This document shows, piece by piece, positions 34,673 to 46,135 of a DNA stretch of 64,000 bases (position 1 is its first letter; every line of letters starts with the position of its first letter). The translations under genes and the position numbers were made by a program. This DNA comes from Chalciporus piperatus. Its lineage: Eukaryota > Basidiomycota > Agaricomycetes > Boletales > Boletaceae. The DNA lies in assembly GCA_038093975.1 (NCBI GenBank), contig JBBPTG010000112.1, forward strand, positions 20,658-84,657, written 5' to 3'. The notes beneath the pieces were generated by a model. The model saw only the letters and a program-made list of their open reading frames with translations. It ran no database searches and was not told the DNA's origin.

Positions 34673-37600
34673 ATGCGGCGGCTTCTCGCGAGACTTGGTG
34701 CAGTCACCCCAGGAAAGGTGCAAGGCAGAGTGCTCGTCCTCAGACGGTCTTACCATGACGAGTCGTATGGTTTCCGGAGGGTACGCGAGTTCACGATGCC
34801 CGATTGTACGTCCGAGTACGCGTTTCTGTCTACCGTTTTGCTGACATCCAGCACCAGACACACCGGAACAACTGGAGAACCGAGTTACTAATGCCCCTCT
34901 TCTGCGTTACGCGGATGCTCTCCGTACACACGGACATCGTGCCGCGTCCATCGACCCCCTTGACATCCTCCAACGCGAGCGCGTTGCAGCACTCCAACCA
35001 TCCCGCTATGGCCTTGCAGATCCTGCTACTCAGTACAACGTAGACGGGATTCTCTGGACCGGAGAGGGTCACGGAAAGGGTCAAAGTTGGACTCTCGACC
35101 AGATCACTGGGTTTCTAAACGCAGTTTACGTGGGCCGTATAGCATACGAATACATGGACCTCCCGAGCAAGACCGAAAGACTTTGGTTCGCTAATCTCCT
35201 CGAAGCCGAGGCTGCCAACGCTTTGCAATCCACAACCCCGGAGCGCCAAAGCAGGATTCACGAACTCCTTGCGCGTTCGGAGGTGTTTGATACGTTCTTG
35301 CAGGTCAAGTTCCCCAACTTGAAGAGGTATGGCTTGGAAGGTGGCGAATCTATGTTGCCTGCTCTGGACGCGCTGTTTGGAGCGGCTGCGCAAGGTATGC
35401 ATTGCCATTACTTTCCCACAACCACCTATCGAGCCAAGTTGTGATGTCTAGCCGGTACCACCCACATCATCCTCGCGATGCCCCATCGTGGACGACTCAA
35501 TTTGCTCACTGGGCTATTGGAGTTCGACCCTGCTGCACTCTTCCATAAGATCAAAGGTGGTGCAGAAGTCCGCGTCGATGGCGACGAGATCTCTGGAGAT
35601 GTTCTGAGTCACTTAAGTGCGTATATGCGATGTCTGATAGTCTGTCCAAGCGAATAACACACTCACAGTGGCTTCACCCACGCTGAGCTATGAAGGGAAA
35701 CAAATCAAAGTATCTCTTTTGCCGAACCCGTCTCACCTTGGTATGCAATCTCCGTTCGTGTCTGCCAATGACATGTATATATTGACCGCTCTTGCGCGTT
35801 CGCAGAGGCCGTGAACCCGGTTGCCCTCGGGAAAGCTCGCTCCAAACAGTATAGTCTTCTCAAAGCACTCGAGAAGGGAGGTGATGGTGCAGAGGGGTGT
35901 ATGCTTGGAGACAAGGTACGCTTAGACATGCTCCTGGGTGTGCATGTCTCGAGTGGTTTCCTCGGTGCATAGGTGATGTGCGTCCAACTTCATGGAGACG
36001 GAAGCTTCACAGGTCAAGGTGTGGTCATGGAGACACTTGGTTTGAGTACGTGCTATTGGTCATAGTACTGCGCCTCGCTGATTCAGACTTCCATACAGGT
36101 AATCTGCCTCATTATACCAGCGGAGGAAGCGTGCATATCGTGGTCAAGTACGTTTTCTGTTGTCTTTTTAGCTTCAAGTTATATCTCACATTTTCGCCCA
36201 CAGCAACAAGTATGTTCAAGCCTGTATACTCTATCTCCACCTGACAACTCGAAATCCAGCATTGGCTATACGACACCTGCCTCTTCCGCTCGATCCTCAC
36301 TGTACTGTTCTGATGTTGCCAAGATGATCAACTGTCCCGTCTTGCACGTGAATGGCGACCATCCCGAAGGTAACCATTCCCCCAATCCATCTGGGGCCCC
36401 GGAGTCACCTTCTACGAGACTTGTGCATTGATATTTCTTCTCAGATGTTGCCCGAGCAGTCGAAATCGCGTTCAAATACAGGAACTACTTCAAAAAGGAT
36501 GTCGTCATCGATCTAATCGTATACCGTCGCTGGTCTGTACTTTTCCTGATCTTCCCGACCAGCGAGCGTCATTGACTTTTGATCGTCAGGGGTCATAACG
36601 AATTGGACGAACCTGCTTACACGCAGCCGTTGATGTATCAGAAGATCCGGTCTAGACGAAGCGTGCCTCAATTGTACGAGGATAAGATCACCGTAGGTGT
36701 CTTCCTTGATGCCATGACCATGCCGCATTGTCGGTTTTCTCATGTCCGAGTTTAGTCCGAAGGGGTTATCTCCGCTGACTCTGCATCGTCCGTCCGAGCG
36801 GCCTACAAGAACACGCTCAATGATGCTCTCACCGCCTCGGCTACGTATGTTCCACCTTTTGTCAAGTTCGATGGGCAATGGGAGTTTGTGGACGTAGATG
36901 GGAAGAAGATACCCATGGTATGGCCAGGTTCGAAGGATGCAAAGACGTTTGAGACGGGAGCGTCTCCTGATGCACTGAAGAAGGCTGCCAAGGCGAGCAT
37001 CGAAGTACCAGAAGGATTTGTGAGTAGCCATCTCTCTCCAATTTTATGTTTATTTTGGATTATCTGATCGCGATCGAGCCAGGAAATTCACCCTCGGTTG
37101 CAAAGACATGTGAAGAGTCGGTTGGCAAGTATCGACAAGGGCGAGGGTATTGATTGGGCGACTGCTGAAGTAAGTGTCCTTGCTCGTCATGCCATCATGC
37201 TAATGGGAGATGGATGTATCTGGGTCGGTTCTGGTTTTTGTTTTGGTTTCGATAGGCGATGGCGTTTGGTACGCTCATGCTTGACGGATGCGATGTTCGA
37301 ATTGCCGGACAAGATGTCGGGCGAGGAACGTTTAGTCATCGGTAAGTTTTCATCGCACGCATCCTTTTAAACATCCTTTTGACCGCTTCACGAAGTCATG
37401 CCATGCTTGTGGATCAGAAGACGGAGGGAGTGGTCGTTCCGCTGAACCATGCACTTGGTGGAGCGGTTGGAAAGCTGGAGCTTGCGAACAGTGAGTAGCT
37501 CTGACTCGAGTGTATGTGTACGCTTATCCACACGACTTATCTAGGTTCGCTAAGTGAGATGGCTGTTCTTGGGGTATGATTTCTTCTATGAGGTGAGGGC

Positions 37601-38657
37601 GATCATTAACAATACATCTAGTTCGAGTACGGGGCTTCTTGGGAGAGGCCCGATCTCCTGCCGATCTGGGAGGCACAATTTGGCGATTTTTTCAATGGCG
37701 CGCAAGTGATTATTGATACTTTCATCGCGAGCGCTGAGAGTGAGTCACATAGTACCTCATTTTCTAATCTAATCGATCACGACAGCGAAATGGACCAAGC
37801 AAAGCGGCATCGTGCTCTTGCTCCCCCACGGTCTAGATGGCGCTGGCCCCGAACACTCCTCCAGTCGCATTGAGAGAATGTTGCAGGTATACAAAAACCA
37901 TACTTCATCAACGTGACTCATACTCATGAAATCGCCGTTGAATTTAGCTCACGAACGATCCTTACACCCCTCGATCGAACGAAAACATCAACATGCATGT
38001 CGTATTCCCCACGACGCCGGCTCAGTACTTCCACCTCCTCCGTCGTCAAATGAAGAGAAACTATCGCAAGCCGCTCGTCGTTGCAGCTCCCAAGGGTCTC
38101 CTCCGCTTAGCTGTATGTTGGATATCGATATCATCTTCCACGTCGCCATGAATATTGATTCTATTTCCGATTTTCAGGCAGCTTCCTCCAAGCTCTCGGA
38201 AATGCTTCCCGGGACCCGATTCCAGCCCGTTCTTCCTGATGCCCACGCACCAACAGACAAGATCGAGCGCGTCGTATTGGTCAGCGGAAAGCTCTACTAC
38301 GATCTCGCCAAAGAACGTGCCGCCCGGGGATTAGAAGACCGAGTGGCGCTCGTCCGAATCGAAGAGCTCGCGCCATTCCCGTTCACCTCTCTCGCGGACG
38401 TTCTCAAGCCTTACACGACCGACGAGGTGGAATGGTTGTGGGTACAGGAAGAGCCTAGAAATCAGGGTGCGTGGGGGCATGTCAAGGATAGGTTGGGAGC
38501 TGTCTTGAGTGGGTTGGGGGGTGGTGGTGGTGGTGGTGGTGGTGGTGAGGTGAGGTATGTTGGTCGTCGTGAGGATGCGCTGCCTGCTACGGGGACGGGG
38601 AAGGATTACCAGGTTCAGCAGAGGGCTGTGGTCGAGGGTGCGTTCCAGGGATTGTAA
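34673..38657 (+). CDS. 2-oxoadipate dehydrogenase E1 (DHTKD1-like), mitochondrial
   Basis: Thiamine-diphosphate E1 that decarboxylates 2-oxoadipate in lysine/tryptophan breakdown. Twenty exons read: 34673-34805, 34852-35394, 35452-35616, 35669-35740, 35806-35915, 35973-36045, 36099-36147, 36204-36209, 36260-36369, 36445-36532, 36590-36692, 36756-37019, 37083-37169, 37256-37341, 37396-37490, 37545-37573, 37622-37739, 37786-37886, 37948-38112, 38178-38657; phases close at 958 residues. The start (MRRLLARLG..., Arg-rich) looks like a mitochondrial presequence before [10 protein letters not shown]. Motifs: [31 protein letters not shown], the ThDP site [10 protein letters not shown]...[42 protein letters not shown], and [13 protein letters not shown]. 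It is assigned to DHTKD1 rather than Kgd1 by length and by the short N-terminus. A poly-Gly run from (GGT)n sits near the C-terminus. Confidence 0.92.
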
Positions 38658-38784
38658 AGCCTCTTTTTTTTTTTTTCGTGACGCTTGCGGAGGGTACTTG
38701 ATAATTTAATAATGGGGGAAGTGAGTGTCGGTAGTGTAATTATCCATCATGGTTTATTGGCGCGAAAGTAAAAAAAAAAAACAT

Positions 38785-39741
38785 TCAAGAGAGCAAAAAA
38801 ATGACTTGGAATGTGTTGAAGTTTGAACGTGGAACAAAGGAAATGAAATGGTTTCCAAGCTCGCCCTGAGCAGGTTCCCAAACTCGGGGCTCGATATTTG
38901 TATATACAATGATTTGATGGGGGATCCCACCTCCCTTTTTCATGAGGGCGACAGACCTGGTGTCATGGGGGGACTGAGTGTGACGGTAGACGATGAGAAT
39001 TTCAAGTCGTGAGTCGTGGCAATCTGATTCAGACTGTAGCGTTATCTTGTCCAGATGGTGTGGGGGAGGAGGAGCTCGAGAAACTCTGGTATCGACTTTG
39101 ACGTTATGAAGCCCATCGTAGAGCATCTGAAGCATTTCGATGTCGTACGGCCATATGAGAGTCGCGATGATCGGCTGAGCAACGAGTGTGACTGTCAGCA
39201 TTCCCCGAGGCCGCACCGTGGTCGTCGACGCGTCATCCCAGGATTTCATCCACCCGCGGTCCCGCAGAATTCAGGAACGAGTTTCTTGAGAGATGAGGCG
39301 GAGCGGAGTTGTGACCACTTGAGGCGAATGCCAGTGGATTCATCGGCGTCCTTTGAGTTCGAGAGGTGTGAGGTTGGACAAGGATGAGACCCGAGATTCG
39401 GGGAGGCGGAGTGATCTGAGACGGGGTGCCAGCCTCCAGGTCACCGAAAAGAGTGATATATCGAGAGTCTACTAGTAAACGAGCGGCTTCATGTCGTCGT
39501 CGTCATTGCCATCGTCAAAGTAGTCAGAGTGGTAGTCGTCAAAGTCAAGGAGATCAAATTCGATGTAATAGTAGACATCAACATCGACAGGGAGACTGTA
39601 CTCCGAGCCAACATTGCTTAAATGCATTGAGTTGCGTGCCAAGAGGCGAGACGGAGAGTTGTCCAGAGAGATGGGGGTCGAGATAGCCGCATGATGCCAG
39701 TGGTGACAAACCAGGGAGACGGCGAGTGGAATTCGTTGCAT
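38785..39741 (-). CDS. Possible F-box-like gene, structure unresolved
   Basis: The minus frame starting at 39741 reads IPLAVSLVCHHWHHAAI, the typical middle of an F-box, followed by a very acidic Asp-rich segment (DDGNDDDD). A second open frame (38785-39249) reads WPYDIEMLQMLYDGLHNV and PPPHHLDKITLQSE and could be its C-terminal exon. The join (39250-39470) was not resolved. The first half of an F-box is missing upstream. A hAT element is inserted 130 bp before the apparent start, so the gene may have lost its 5' end or promoter. Confidence 0.3.
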
Positions 39742-39878
39742 AAATTATCTCTGTGATCTTCGCGTTCGCTGTTCCCGCTACCGAGATCAAATTAATATCA
39801 GTGAAAGAAGCTGGACAGGGAGGTCGTTGAGAGAACTTGCACGAGCAGGTTTGGGCATACGACTCGGAGTAATATCGG

Positions 39879-40989
39879 TAGGGTTGCACACGGGTACGGG
39901 TGACACCGCGGTGTTTTGGATACGGGTACGACGGGTGCGGGTGCGGTGTTGAGGTAGTCAAACCCGCGCCAATACCGCGTACCCGTGCAAACGGGTACGG
40001 GTTTGTACGGGTGGTGGTGACAATGTGAAGGCCGAGGAGGCTCGAGGCCCGAAGCTTCGAATAGCGCTCAGCCGCCGTCATTGTTCTCCCAGTGTTTCCC
40101 TCCACTCTACCAACAACTTATTACACCATCTCCCGATCCCGTCTCGTTGCATTGCGGAAGCATCTGAATCATTCGCAAGTTGAGGTGCCAGTTCGTGCGC
40201 CACCCCGACAGCAATTCAGTTTGTCCGGCCTCAACTTCTCGATTGCAGCAAATGTTGTCCCGATGCTCGACCTGCATGGGCTTGTGCGTTATCACGATCG
40301 GGCTACTCGCGGGGAGCACACAGGGCGAAGGACTATAAAGTCCCAGCTGTGGTACTAGGGAATTTCCAAGTCGTGCTGCTATGGCTCCCAAATCGTCCTC
40401 CAACTCCAATCTACCTTCTCTTGTCGTGCTGTTGCGGCATCTGACCCTGTTCACTCTGCCAAACGAACATCGCATGGCATTGGACTACCTCAGTATACCA
40501 GGTGAGTATCCTTGGTTTCTTGTTCGTCCGAGTATGAAATTCCGTTCCAGCAACTTCAACTGCAGTGAACGCGTCTTTTCACAAGGCCGCCAATTGCTGC
40601 ACTTTGCCCGAAACCGGTCGTCTGGGCGTTCAGTTTGAACGTTCTTATGCCTCGGGTCATGGAGTTGCAATGACTTGATTACATTGGAGGATATTATTGC
40701 AGCTATCCGACCGAAGAAACGAAAGCGGGGTGAATCTGAGTCTGTTGCAGTATGACGTAGTACATATTGGCGCATCCTGTACCTCTTGCGCTGCTCTTGC
40801 GTATGATTTCTTTGTCCTTCACCCGCGGGTTTTGGTCACACCGCGGGTTTTGGTCAGAACCGCGGGTTTTGGTCAGAACCGCGGGTTGTACGGGTCGGTG
40901 TCGACCCGTACCCTCTGAGGGTACGGTGTTGGCGGGTACGGGTGCGGTGTTGGTTTCCCGACCCGCGGTGTAACCCGTGTGCAACCCTA
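39879..40989 (+). mobile_element. Internally deleted hAT transposon with intact ends
   Basis: An 8-bp direct repeat AATATCGG lies at 39871-39878 and again at 40990-40997, the classical hAT target duplication. The ends are inverted repeats: 17 bp TAGGGTTGCACACGGGT at the left, and the exact complement at the right, with partly matching sequence further in. Both subterminal zones are packed with short CGGGTACGGGT or AACCGCGGGTT motifs, typical of transposase-binding arrays. Total length is 1,111 bp, too short for a complete element, so it would move only in trans if at all. Confidence 0.9.
40381..40770 (+). pseudogene. Remnant of a hAT transposase (C-terminal dimerisation region)
   Basis: Inside the hAT element the plus strand reads EHRMALDYLSIP, then (after an insertion) CSERVFSQGRQLLHFARNR. 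These are the hallmark 'LDYLSIP...ERVFS.GR..L...RN' blocks of fungal hAT transposases. After GRSV a TGA interrupts, and the frame goes on as TFLCLGSWSCNDLITLED. Upstream domains (DDE core, BED finger) are gone. Non-functional. Confidence 0.75.
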
Positions 40990-41333
40990 AATATCGGGAG
41001 GGGGGGGGTCGAGATTGGTCGACCAATCGAATGGACTGGCTCCTTCATTTGTTCCATGTTGCATGCTAACGCCTACTTTTCCGAGTCTTTGCGAGGTCGG
41101 AAACAGGATCAGATCGGCAATGCGTTCAGCAAAGGTCTTACCATCACTGTGGCTCACCTCCTTCAACTGGCCCGCAACTTGAAGCTTGAAGCATCATCGG
41201 AGGATCAAACGTAGAATTTACGCCGGTTCAAATTGCCAAACTGGGAACTTGTAGAATAGAGGTATAACAGATACTACTCTCTCTACTAGCGTCTAAGTCT
41301 GAACATCTAGATCATCGATGGCTGCTAGATAGT

Positions 41334-42311
41334 TCATAAAGGCTTTCGTCCGTAGAAGACTCTCACCGTGGTGTGAGAACCTTCGGTGTTGTCCCATTCC
41401 TCCATTATCTCGTCCATAGCCTTATCGAATTCCTCAGTGGATGCAAAGTGTCCCGCCCCCCCTCCTTTCATCACCGCGCCCCTCATACCCTTCCATGCTC
41501 CAATGGTTACTTCTTTCCCCCGGATCCCGTCTTCTCCTCCCCACTTACCCATCTTCAAAACGACCTCCTCGGACTTCACGTCGATAAATCCAACTGCTTT
41601 GAGCATGTCTGCAACATAGACACCAATGCGCAACAGCATCCCTTTTGCTCCCAAGAAGTCGTCCTTGAACAACAGATAGCTGGCTGTCTTTGGTCCCGAG
41701 ACCCATTCCGGACCGATCTCGATCAGTTGAGCGTATCCACCTGGGACAAGGACGTGATATATTTCTTGAATCCCTTTCATCCACTGGTCTTTTGTGTAGG
41801 CGAGGATGAGAAGACGTTGGTGAACGAGTGCGAACTTTGAGCTCCAATAGGAAGGTAAATCATATCCCGAGCAAATGGAAAGGTGAACGTTGGGTGAAAG
41901 GGAGGGGTAGCTCGGGAATAATCTTGACTCTATGTCGACGCCATAAAGCTGAACTGACTCTGGAAGCTTTGACCTAACGTCGCATAGCCATGCACCTAGA
42001 TAAACGTGATAGACGTCGTCGCCATGAGACGAATCAAAGCCTGGCGACAATAACCTCCACCTGTCCCGATGTCTAAGACCTCGTCGTTCCCTGATAACGT
42101 CATAGGAGGAAAGATTAAACGACCCGAGAAAAGGTGAGTGTAATGCTGATGTTGTTTCAAAAGTCTGATAAAACTGAGCGGAAGACGTGGTCGATATGGG
42201 TGCAAAATACCTCTGGCGTTCTTCTTCGTCAGAAGGCAAGATATATAAAGCCCCTTCGTACGAATGGGTTGTACGTTCACCTTTGACCTGGGTGGTGGGT
42301 GTCCAACTCAT
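41334..42311 (-). CDS. SAM-dependent methyltransferase, LaeA/UMTA-like, paralog 1
   Basis: Small-molecule or protein methyltransferase of the LaeA-like fungal group, often found in secondary-metabolism regions. Exons complement(41334-41995, 42055-42164, 42211-42311), 290 residues. The N-terminus ends in YILPSDEEERQR. Motif I is EVLDIGTGGGAWLCD, restored only by splicing at a GTTATT donor. It is followed by SVQLYGVDIESRLFPS (acidic loop), LVHQRLLILA, and the VLVPGGYAQLIEIGPEW strand that lies by the SAM site. Exon lengths 101/110/662 are identical in paralog 2. The last exon shares a long, nearly identical tract with paralog 2. Substrate unknown. Confidence 0.85.
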   Translation of the reverse strand: MSWTPTTQVKGERTTHSYEGALYILPSDEEERQRYFAPISTTSSAQFYQTFETTSALHSPFLGSFNLSSYDVIRERRGLRHRDRWRLLSPGFDSSHGDDVYHVYLGAWLCDVRSKLPESVQLYGVDIESRLFPSYPSLSPNVHLSICSGYDLPSYWSSKFALVHQRLLILAYTKDQWMKGIQEIYHVLVPGGYAQLIEIGPEWVSGPKTASYLLFKDDFLGAKGMLLRIGVYVADMLKAVGFIDVKSEEVVLKMGKWGGEDGIRGKEVTIGAWKGMRGAVMKGGGAGHFASTEEFDKAMDEIMEEWDNTEGSHTTVRVFYGRKPL

Positions 42312-42376
42312 ATTTGAGTGTGGGTACTAACTGATGAGGGGTAAGTGACTTGGTCCTGCAGACTGCGGCGGCCAAA

Positions 42377-42393
42377 TGCTTCGTTTTTAAGGG
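42377..42393 (-). promoter_or_regulatory. Probable TATA-like core promoter element of methyltransferase 1
   Basis: The minus strand reads CTTAAAAACGAAGCAT about 65-80 bp before the ATG. Nearly the same sequence (CCTTAAAAAACGAAACAT) stands 53-72 bp before the ATG of paralog 2 (47641-47660), while the surrounding upstream DNA is otherwise diverged. Such conservation suggests a core promoter, but no expression evidence is available. Confidence 0.4.
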
Positions 42394-43467
42394 ATGGGGT
42401 TACAATACCATCCCGTGCAGAACGGTCGTCAGCGGGTCAACTATGACTTCTGAGCGATACATATGGCTATGGCATGGCAATGGATTCCCAAGTTGGCACT
42501 GCGTAGCACTCGAAAGGCCACGATGCATGATGTAACGACCCGTCCCCCGGGAACAAACAGTGAAATAGGCATGTCCTTTCCGTCCCGCATTCAAAAGAAC
42601 ACTTTAGAATGGCTCAAGTCCACAAGTCACCTTCAGCTTTTGGTATGAACCCTCGGCTGGCTCCCGCTCAGTGCTCAGAAACACGCCTTTGGTATACCAA
42701 TAAATCCAAACAACCTAGTTCGCGAGCAGACCCACCATCAACGATCCGATCGGCTTGTACATTCACTCGTAAGCTTCCAGTCCCTCTTTAGAGCGAATTA
42801 AATGATGGCAATGATTCCTCCGAAGCGTAAACTGGGGGATGGTTGATCCTCCCGATGGTCATGAGGGCGACGACCCCTCGACGTTTTGGAAATGGACACG
42901 TGGATCGCCTGGTCATGTAAGCCATTATAGTTCGAACAGACGTAGGCTAAGCCGAAATCAAATAGTACGTGCGAGCGGAATTTGAGGTCCCCGAGGATAA
43001 AGGCTACGTCGTTTTCCATTGATCAGGAGATCGCCAACCTCTCAAATATGGCGCCCAACCTGCTGGTGTCACACCATGACATTTGTTGGTTCTTTCTACT
43101 ATATCACGTTGGAATTTAATTCATTGAACGGTTGCAAAAGTTCGTACGGGAGGCCTGCAGGAGTCGAGGATACTCTTTGCAACTACCAAGTCCCGCATAT
43201 ACATGGGGCTGAAATGGAGACACACCTGGCTTGCGTGGGCTGCCCTGCAGAAAGATAGTCATAGTACTGGAAAGGCAAAGTTCAAGTTCGCAGGTCCCAA
43301 CCAAATATTATCGTACCAGACTCGCAGTCACAAAAGTAAAGTTCTCGCCGCTCTGACCCGGAAACAGAAACCTCGAGGCTCAGTGAGCTGACAATCCCCG
43401 TGATTAGGGCGGCAGAGAAATCATGCGTTCTGTTACAGACAGAGTACCCATCTCAGTCGCATTTAGG

Positions 43468-43986
43468 TTATGTATCGGCGACCTCCACTTCCCCATTGAC
43501 CTCCGTACCAGAATCGGCAACCAAAACGAATCCTCTGTGCCTGACAAGGGGCCAGAGCACAGGGTTAGGACGTTGTGGAGTGCTCGGTAAAGCATGTGTC
43601 TTCTCGTCGTTGACATAATAATGCAAACTGTATCCGGTCTGCAGGGCAGCTGAAGTTAGAAATCAGAATGACCGTCACTTAAGAAATGATGAAAAGCTTG
43701 GACTTACTGTTGACGATGTCCCCAGTGATGTGGTTCGGATCTATCTCGAAGGATTTCGAGCCGTTGGCAGAATGCACTGGGATGATTCCAGTATGGGGCT
43801 CTTTTCTGGAAAGAGTTTGTTCCCGTCGGTTTGGAGTTTACAGACGGATGATACAAACCTGATCACAGCGCTGTCTGCACCGCGGCTCCTTGCGGCCCTC
43901 GTCATGAGGGTTTCACACAAGGACCTTTGCACGGGGTTTGATGGAACGTGACACAACCATATGAGTCTGATCACAGACGACGACAT
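43468..43986 (-). CDS. Small protein of unknown function
   Basis: Three exons, complement(43468-43649, 43708-43805, 43859-43986), 135 residues, with clean donors (GTTTGT, GTAAGT) and acceptors and consistent phases. The joined second half reads smoothly: EPHTGIIPVHSANGSKSFEI, then DPNHITGDIVN, ALQTGYSLHYYVNDEKTH, and GFVLVADSGTEVNGEVEVAD at the end. No family is recognised, no signal peptide or membrane helix is clear, and the first exon is uncertain. Lies between methyltransferase 1 and the kinase. Confidence 0.45.
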
Positions 43987-44665
43987 GTAGTTGGACTTTA
44001 GATGTCAGATTACTCGAAAGAGTGGTGAAGCGAGGCATACTCACTCGGAGTTGTCGATGAGGAAAGATAGTAAGCAAAAGGATACAAGATGCAGATCCTG
44101 CCGGCTGATAGATAGGACGGCGTATAACTATGCTGGAATGCTTGAGTTAGACTGGTAGAGAACTTAGGGATGGTGCAGACCTGATAGTGATACTGGGATC
44201 TGGGGGCGCGAGCTTGGGCTCAAGCGAAACGGGTGCGAGTCTGGATGGGCGGGGGTGGGGGGAATGTAGGGAGCGCGCGATAAGAATTAAGATGATGAGG
44301 ATTAAAAGCGGACCTCCATTATATGTGCGACTGAGAGGAGGGGCCGTTCGTTGTCGTGGTCCAGTCGAGTTGGAAACTGGTCAGTGGTGTCAGCCTCATT
44401 GACGGCGCATGGTCATTATTGGGGCCATCTTCTCAGTCTATTTTATAAGTAGGAACGCCAAGCCGTATACTGGAGCGAGACAAGAGACACGTCCGATTCG
44501 ACGAGCATAGTCTTCCGTCAGTCACGGCGGGTTCATCTCAGGGGTTAATAATTATGATGTTTATTTGGCCATATCTTGCACTCATTAAGCCATCGTTCTC
44601 ACGCTCTATTACTTGCGACAGAAAGAGAGAAAGATAGGATTAGCTAATCCTCATTTTCCACCTCC

Positions 44666-46135
44666 ATGTTCCGGCGACCCCCCTCGAGCGTGTCCTTTCT
44701 TAGAAAACTCGCATTCAAACAATTCTCTGCCCCGCGTTGTCCATTTTCGTTGGTCAACCGACGGACGGATTTTGAAAAGGAGTACAAGCGTAAATACCGA
44801 CCACCGCACTTGGACGAGGTTGAGAACGTCGAAGGCTACGTGATTGGTGGCTTTCATCCTCTCATTTTAGGAGACGTCCTTGGCGAGGGACGTTATAAGG
44901 TCCTTCACAAGCTGGGTTTTGGTGGCTCGTCCACTGTCTGGCTTGCTCGCGACCAAAAGCATCAGACACCTTCTTCCCCCTTAGGACGCCTGGTGAGCTT
45001 GAAGATTATGACCGCCAGCTGCTCGTCGAGGCCGTTGGAAGAGATCCCAGAGCTGGACATCCCGTCCAAGCTGGGGGAAATCCTCGGTCCTGGTCACGCT
45101 TTGCAGAAGAACATCCAACGCATTGAGAATCATTTCATGGAGAACGGTCCAAACGGGTCACATTTATGTGTGGTCTCTCCTTTCGCAGGACCTAGCGCTC
45201 TTGCGATGTCAGAAAGTCTCAATGTCCATTCAAATCACAAGCTACGTGCTGATCTCACGAGAAAATTGGCCAAGCAAGTCACTTCCGTCATCGAACGCAT
45301 GCATTCCTCAGGTTTCATCCACGGAGGTTTAGTTCTTACGCCTACCCCCCTTGTCATACATACTTACCGATCCACAGACATCTCGTCGTCAAATGTCCTG
45401 TTCACCTTAGCAGACGATGTTTACGCGTGGTCCAACTCTGAGCTGGATGCGATGTTCGGAAAGGCGAAACTCGAGGAAGTACAAACTTCCGACGGATCAC
45501 CACTGGGGCCTTCTGCACCTCGGTACATTGTAGACGCCGTCGAGGGCTCGTATCTCGTCCATTCATGCCTTCTTCAGGAGAATGTCATGGTAATCGACTT
45601 TGGTCAGTCCTTTGAGGCGGCCAAAAAGCCTCGAAATTATCTTCCGGGTACAGATCTCCACTCCACACCCCCAGAAGTCCGTTTCAGCTCTACCATCGAT
45701 TTCGGATCCGACGTCTGGATGTTAGCCTGCACGATTTTCGAGATTCGTGCGGGCTATTCCCTTTTCAACTCATTTCTACAGGTCGTGGAGACGTTGGGGA
45801 AGCTCCCCGAGCCGTGGTGGGAAATGTTTGAGGATCGAGACACGTGGTTTGAAGAGAACGGAGAGACGAAGCCGAAGGACATACAAGATCAGGAAGGCGC
45901 TATGCTCCCGTCATCCAAGAGCTCCATTCGTCAGAAACTGAGAGAGATTGGCGATAAAGAAGGACCCGTATACAGCGGGGTCGGATCTCTGAGCGAGGAA
46001 ATGGGTGCCAGGATGGCGGAAGAAGAGGTTGAACTGCTCGGCGACTTGTTGGAAAAGATGTTACGTTATCAGCCAAGCGAACGAATTACGATGCAGGAGG
46101 TAGCTCGCCATCCTTGGTTTAATTATGGCGTGTAA
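44666..46135 (+). CDS. SRPK-like serine/threonine protein kinase
   Basis: Phosphorylates proteins, in this family typically Ser/Arg-rich ones. Exons 44666-45326 and 45378-46135, 472 residues. The 51-nt intron has no stop and keeps frame, so the unspliced form is also readable, but only splicing gives the catalytic loop HGDISSSNVLF. Other marks: Gly-rich loop LGFGGSSTVWLA, ATP-binding Lys in VSLKIMTA, DFG in VIDFGQSF, PPEVRF in place of APE, DVWMLACTIFEI, and the C-terminal end ERITMQEVARHPWF. The kinase is split by an insert of about 110 residues between the catalytic loop and DFG lobes, as in fungal SRPKs. The start sits just before a basic N-terminus (MFRRPPSSVSFLRKL) that could be a targeting signal. 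Confidence 0.85.
   Translation: MFRRPPSSVSFLRKLAFKQFSAPRCPFSLVNRRTDFEKEYKRKYRPPHLDEVENVEGYVIGGFHPLILGDVLGEGRYKVLHKLGFGGSSTVWLARDQKHQTPSSPLGRLVSLKIMTASCSSRPLEEIPELDIPSKLGEILGPGHALQKNIQRIENHFMENGPNGSHLCVVSPFAGPSALAMSESLNVHSNHKLRADLTRKLAKQVTSVIERMHSSGFIHGGLVLTPTPLVIHTYRSTDISSSNVLFTLADDVYAWSNSELDAMFGKAKLEEVQTSDGSPLGPSAPRYIVDAVEGSYLVHSCLLQENVMVIDFGQSFEAAKKPRNYLPGTDLHSTPPEVRFSSTIDFGSDVWMLACTIFEIRAGYSLFNSFLQVVETLGKLPEPWWEMFEDRDTWFEENGETKPKDIQDQEGAMLPSSKSSIRQKLREIGDKEGPVYSGVGSLSEEMGARMAEEEVELLGDLLEKMLRYQPSERITMQEVARHPWFNYGV

Noticed and set aside
42350..43400. Short frames upstream of methyltransferase 1
   Set aside because: None extends beyond about 80 codons or joins to another exon.
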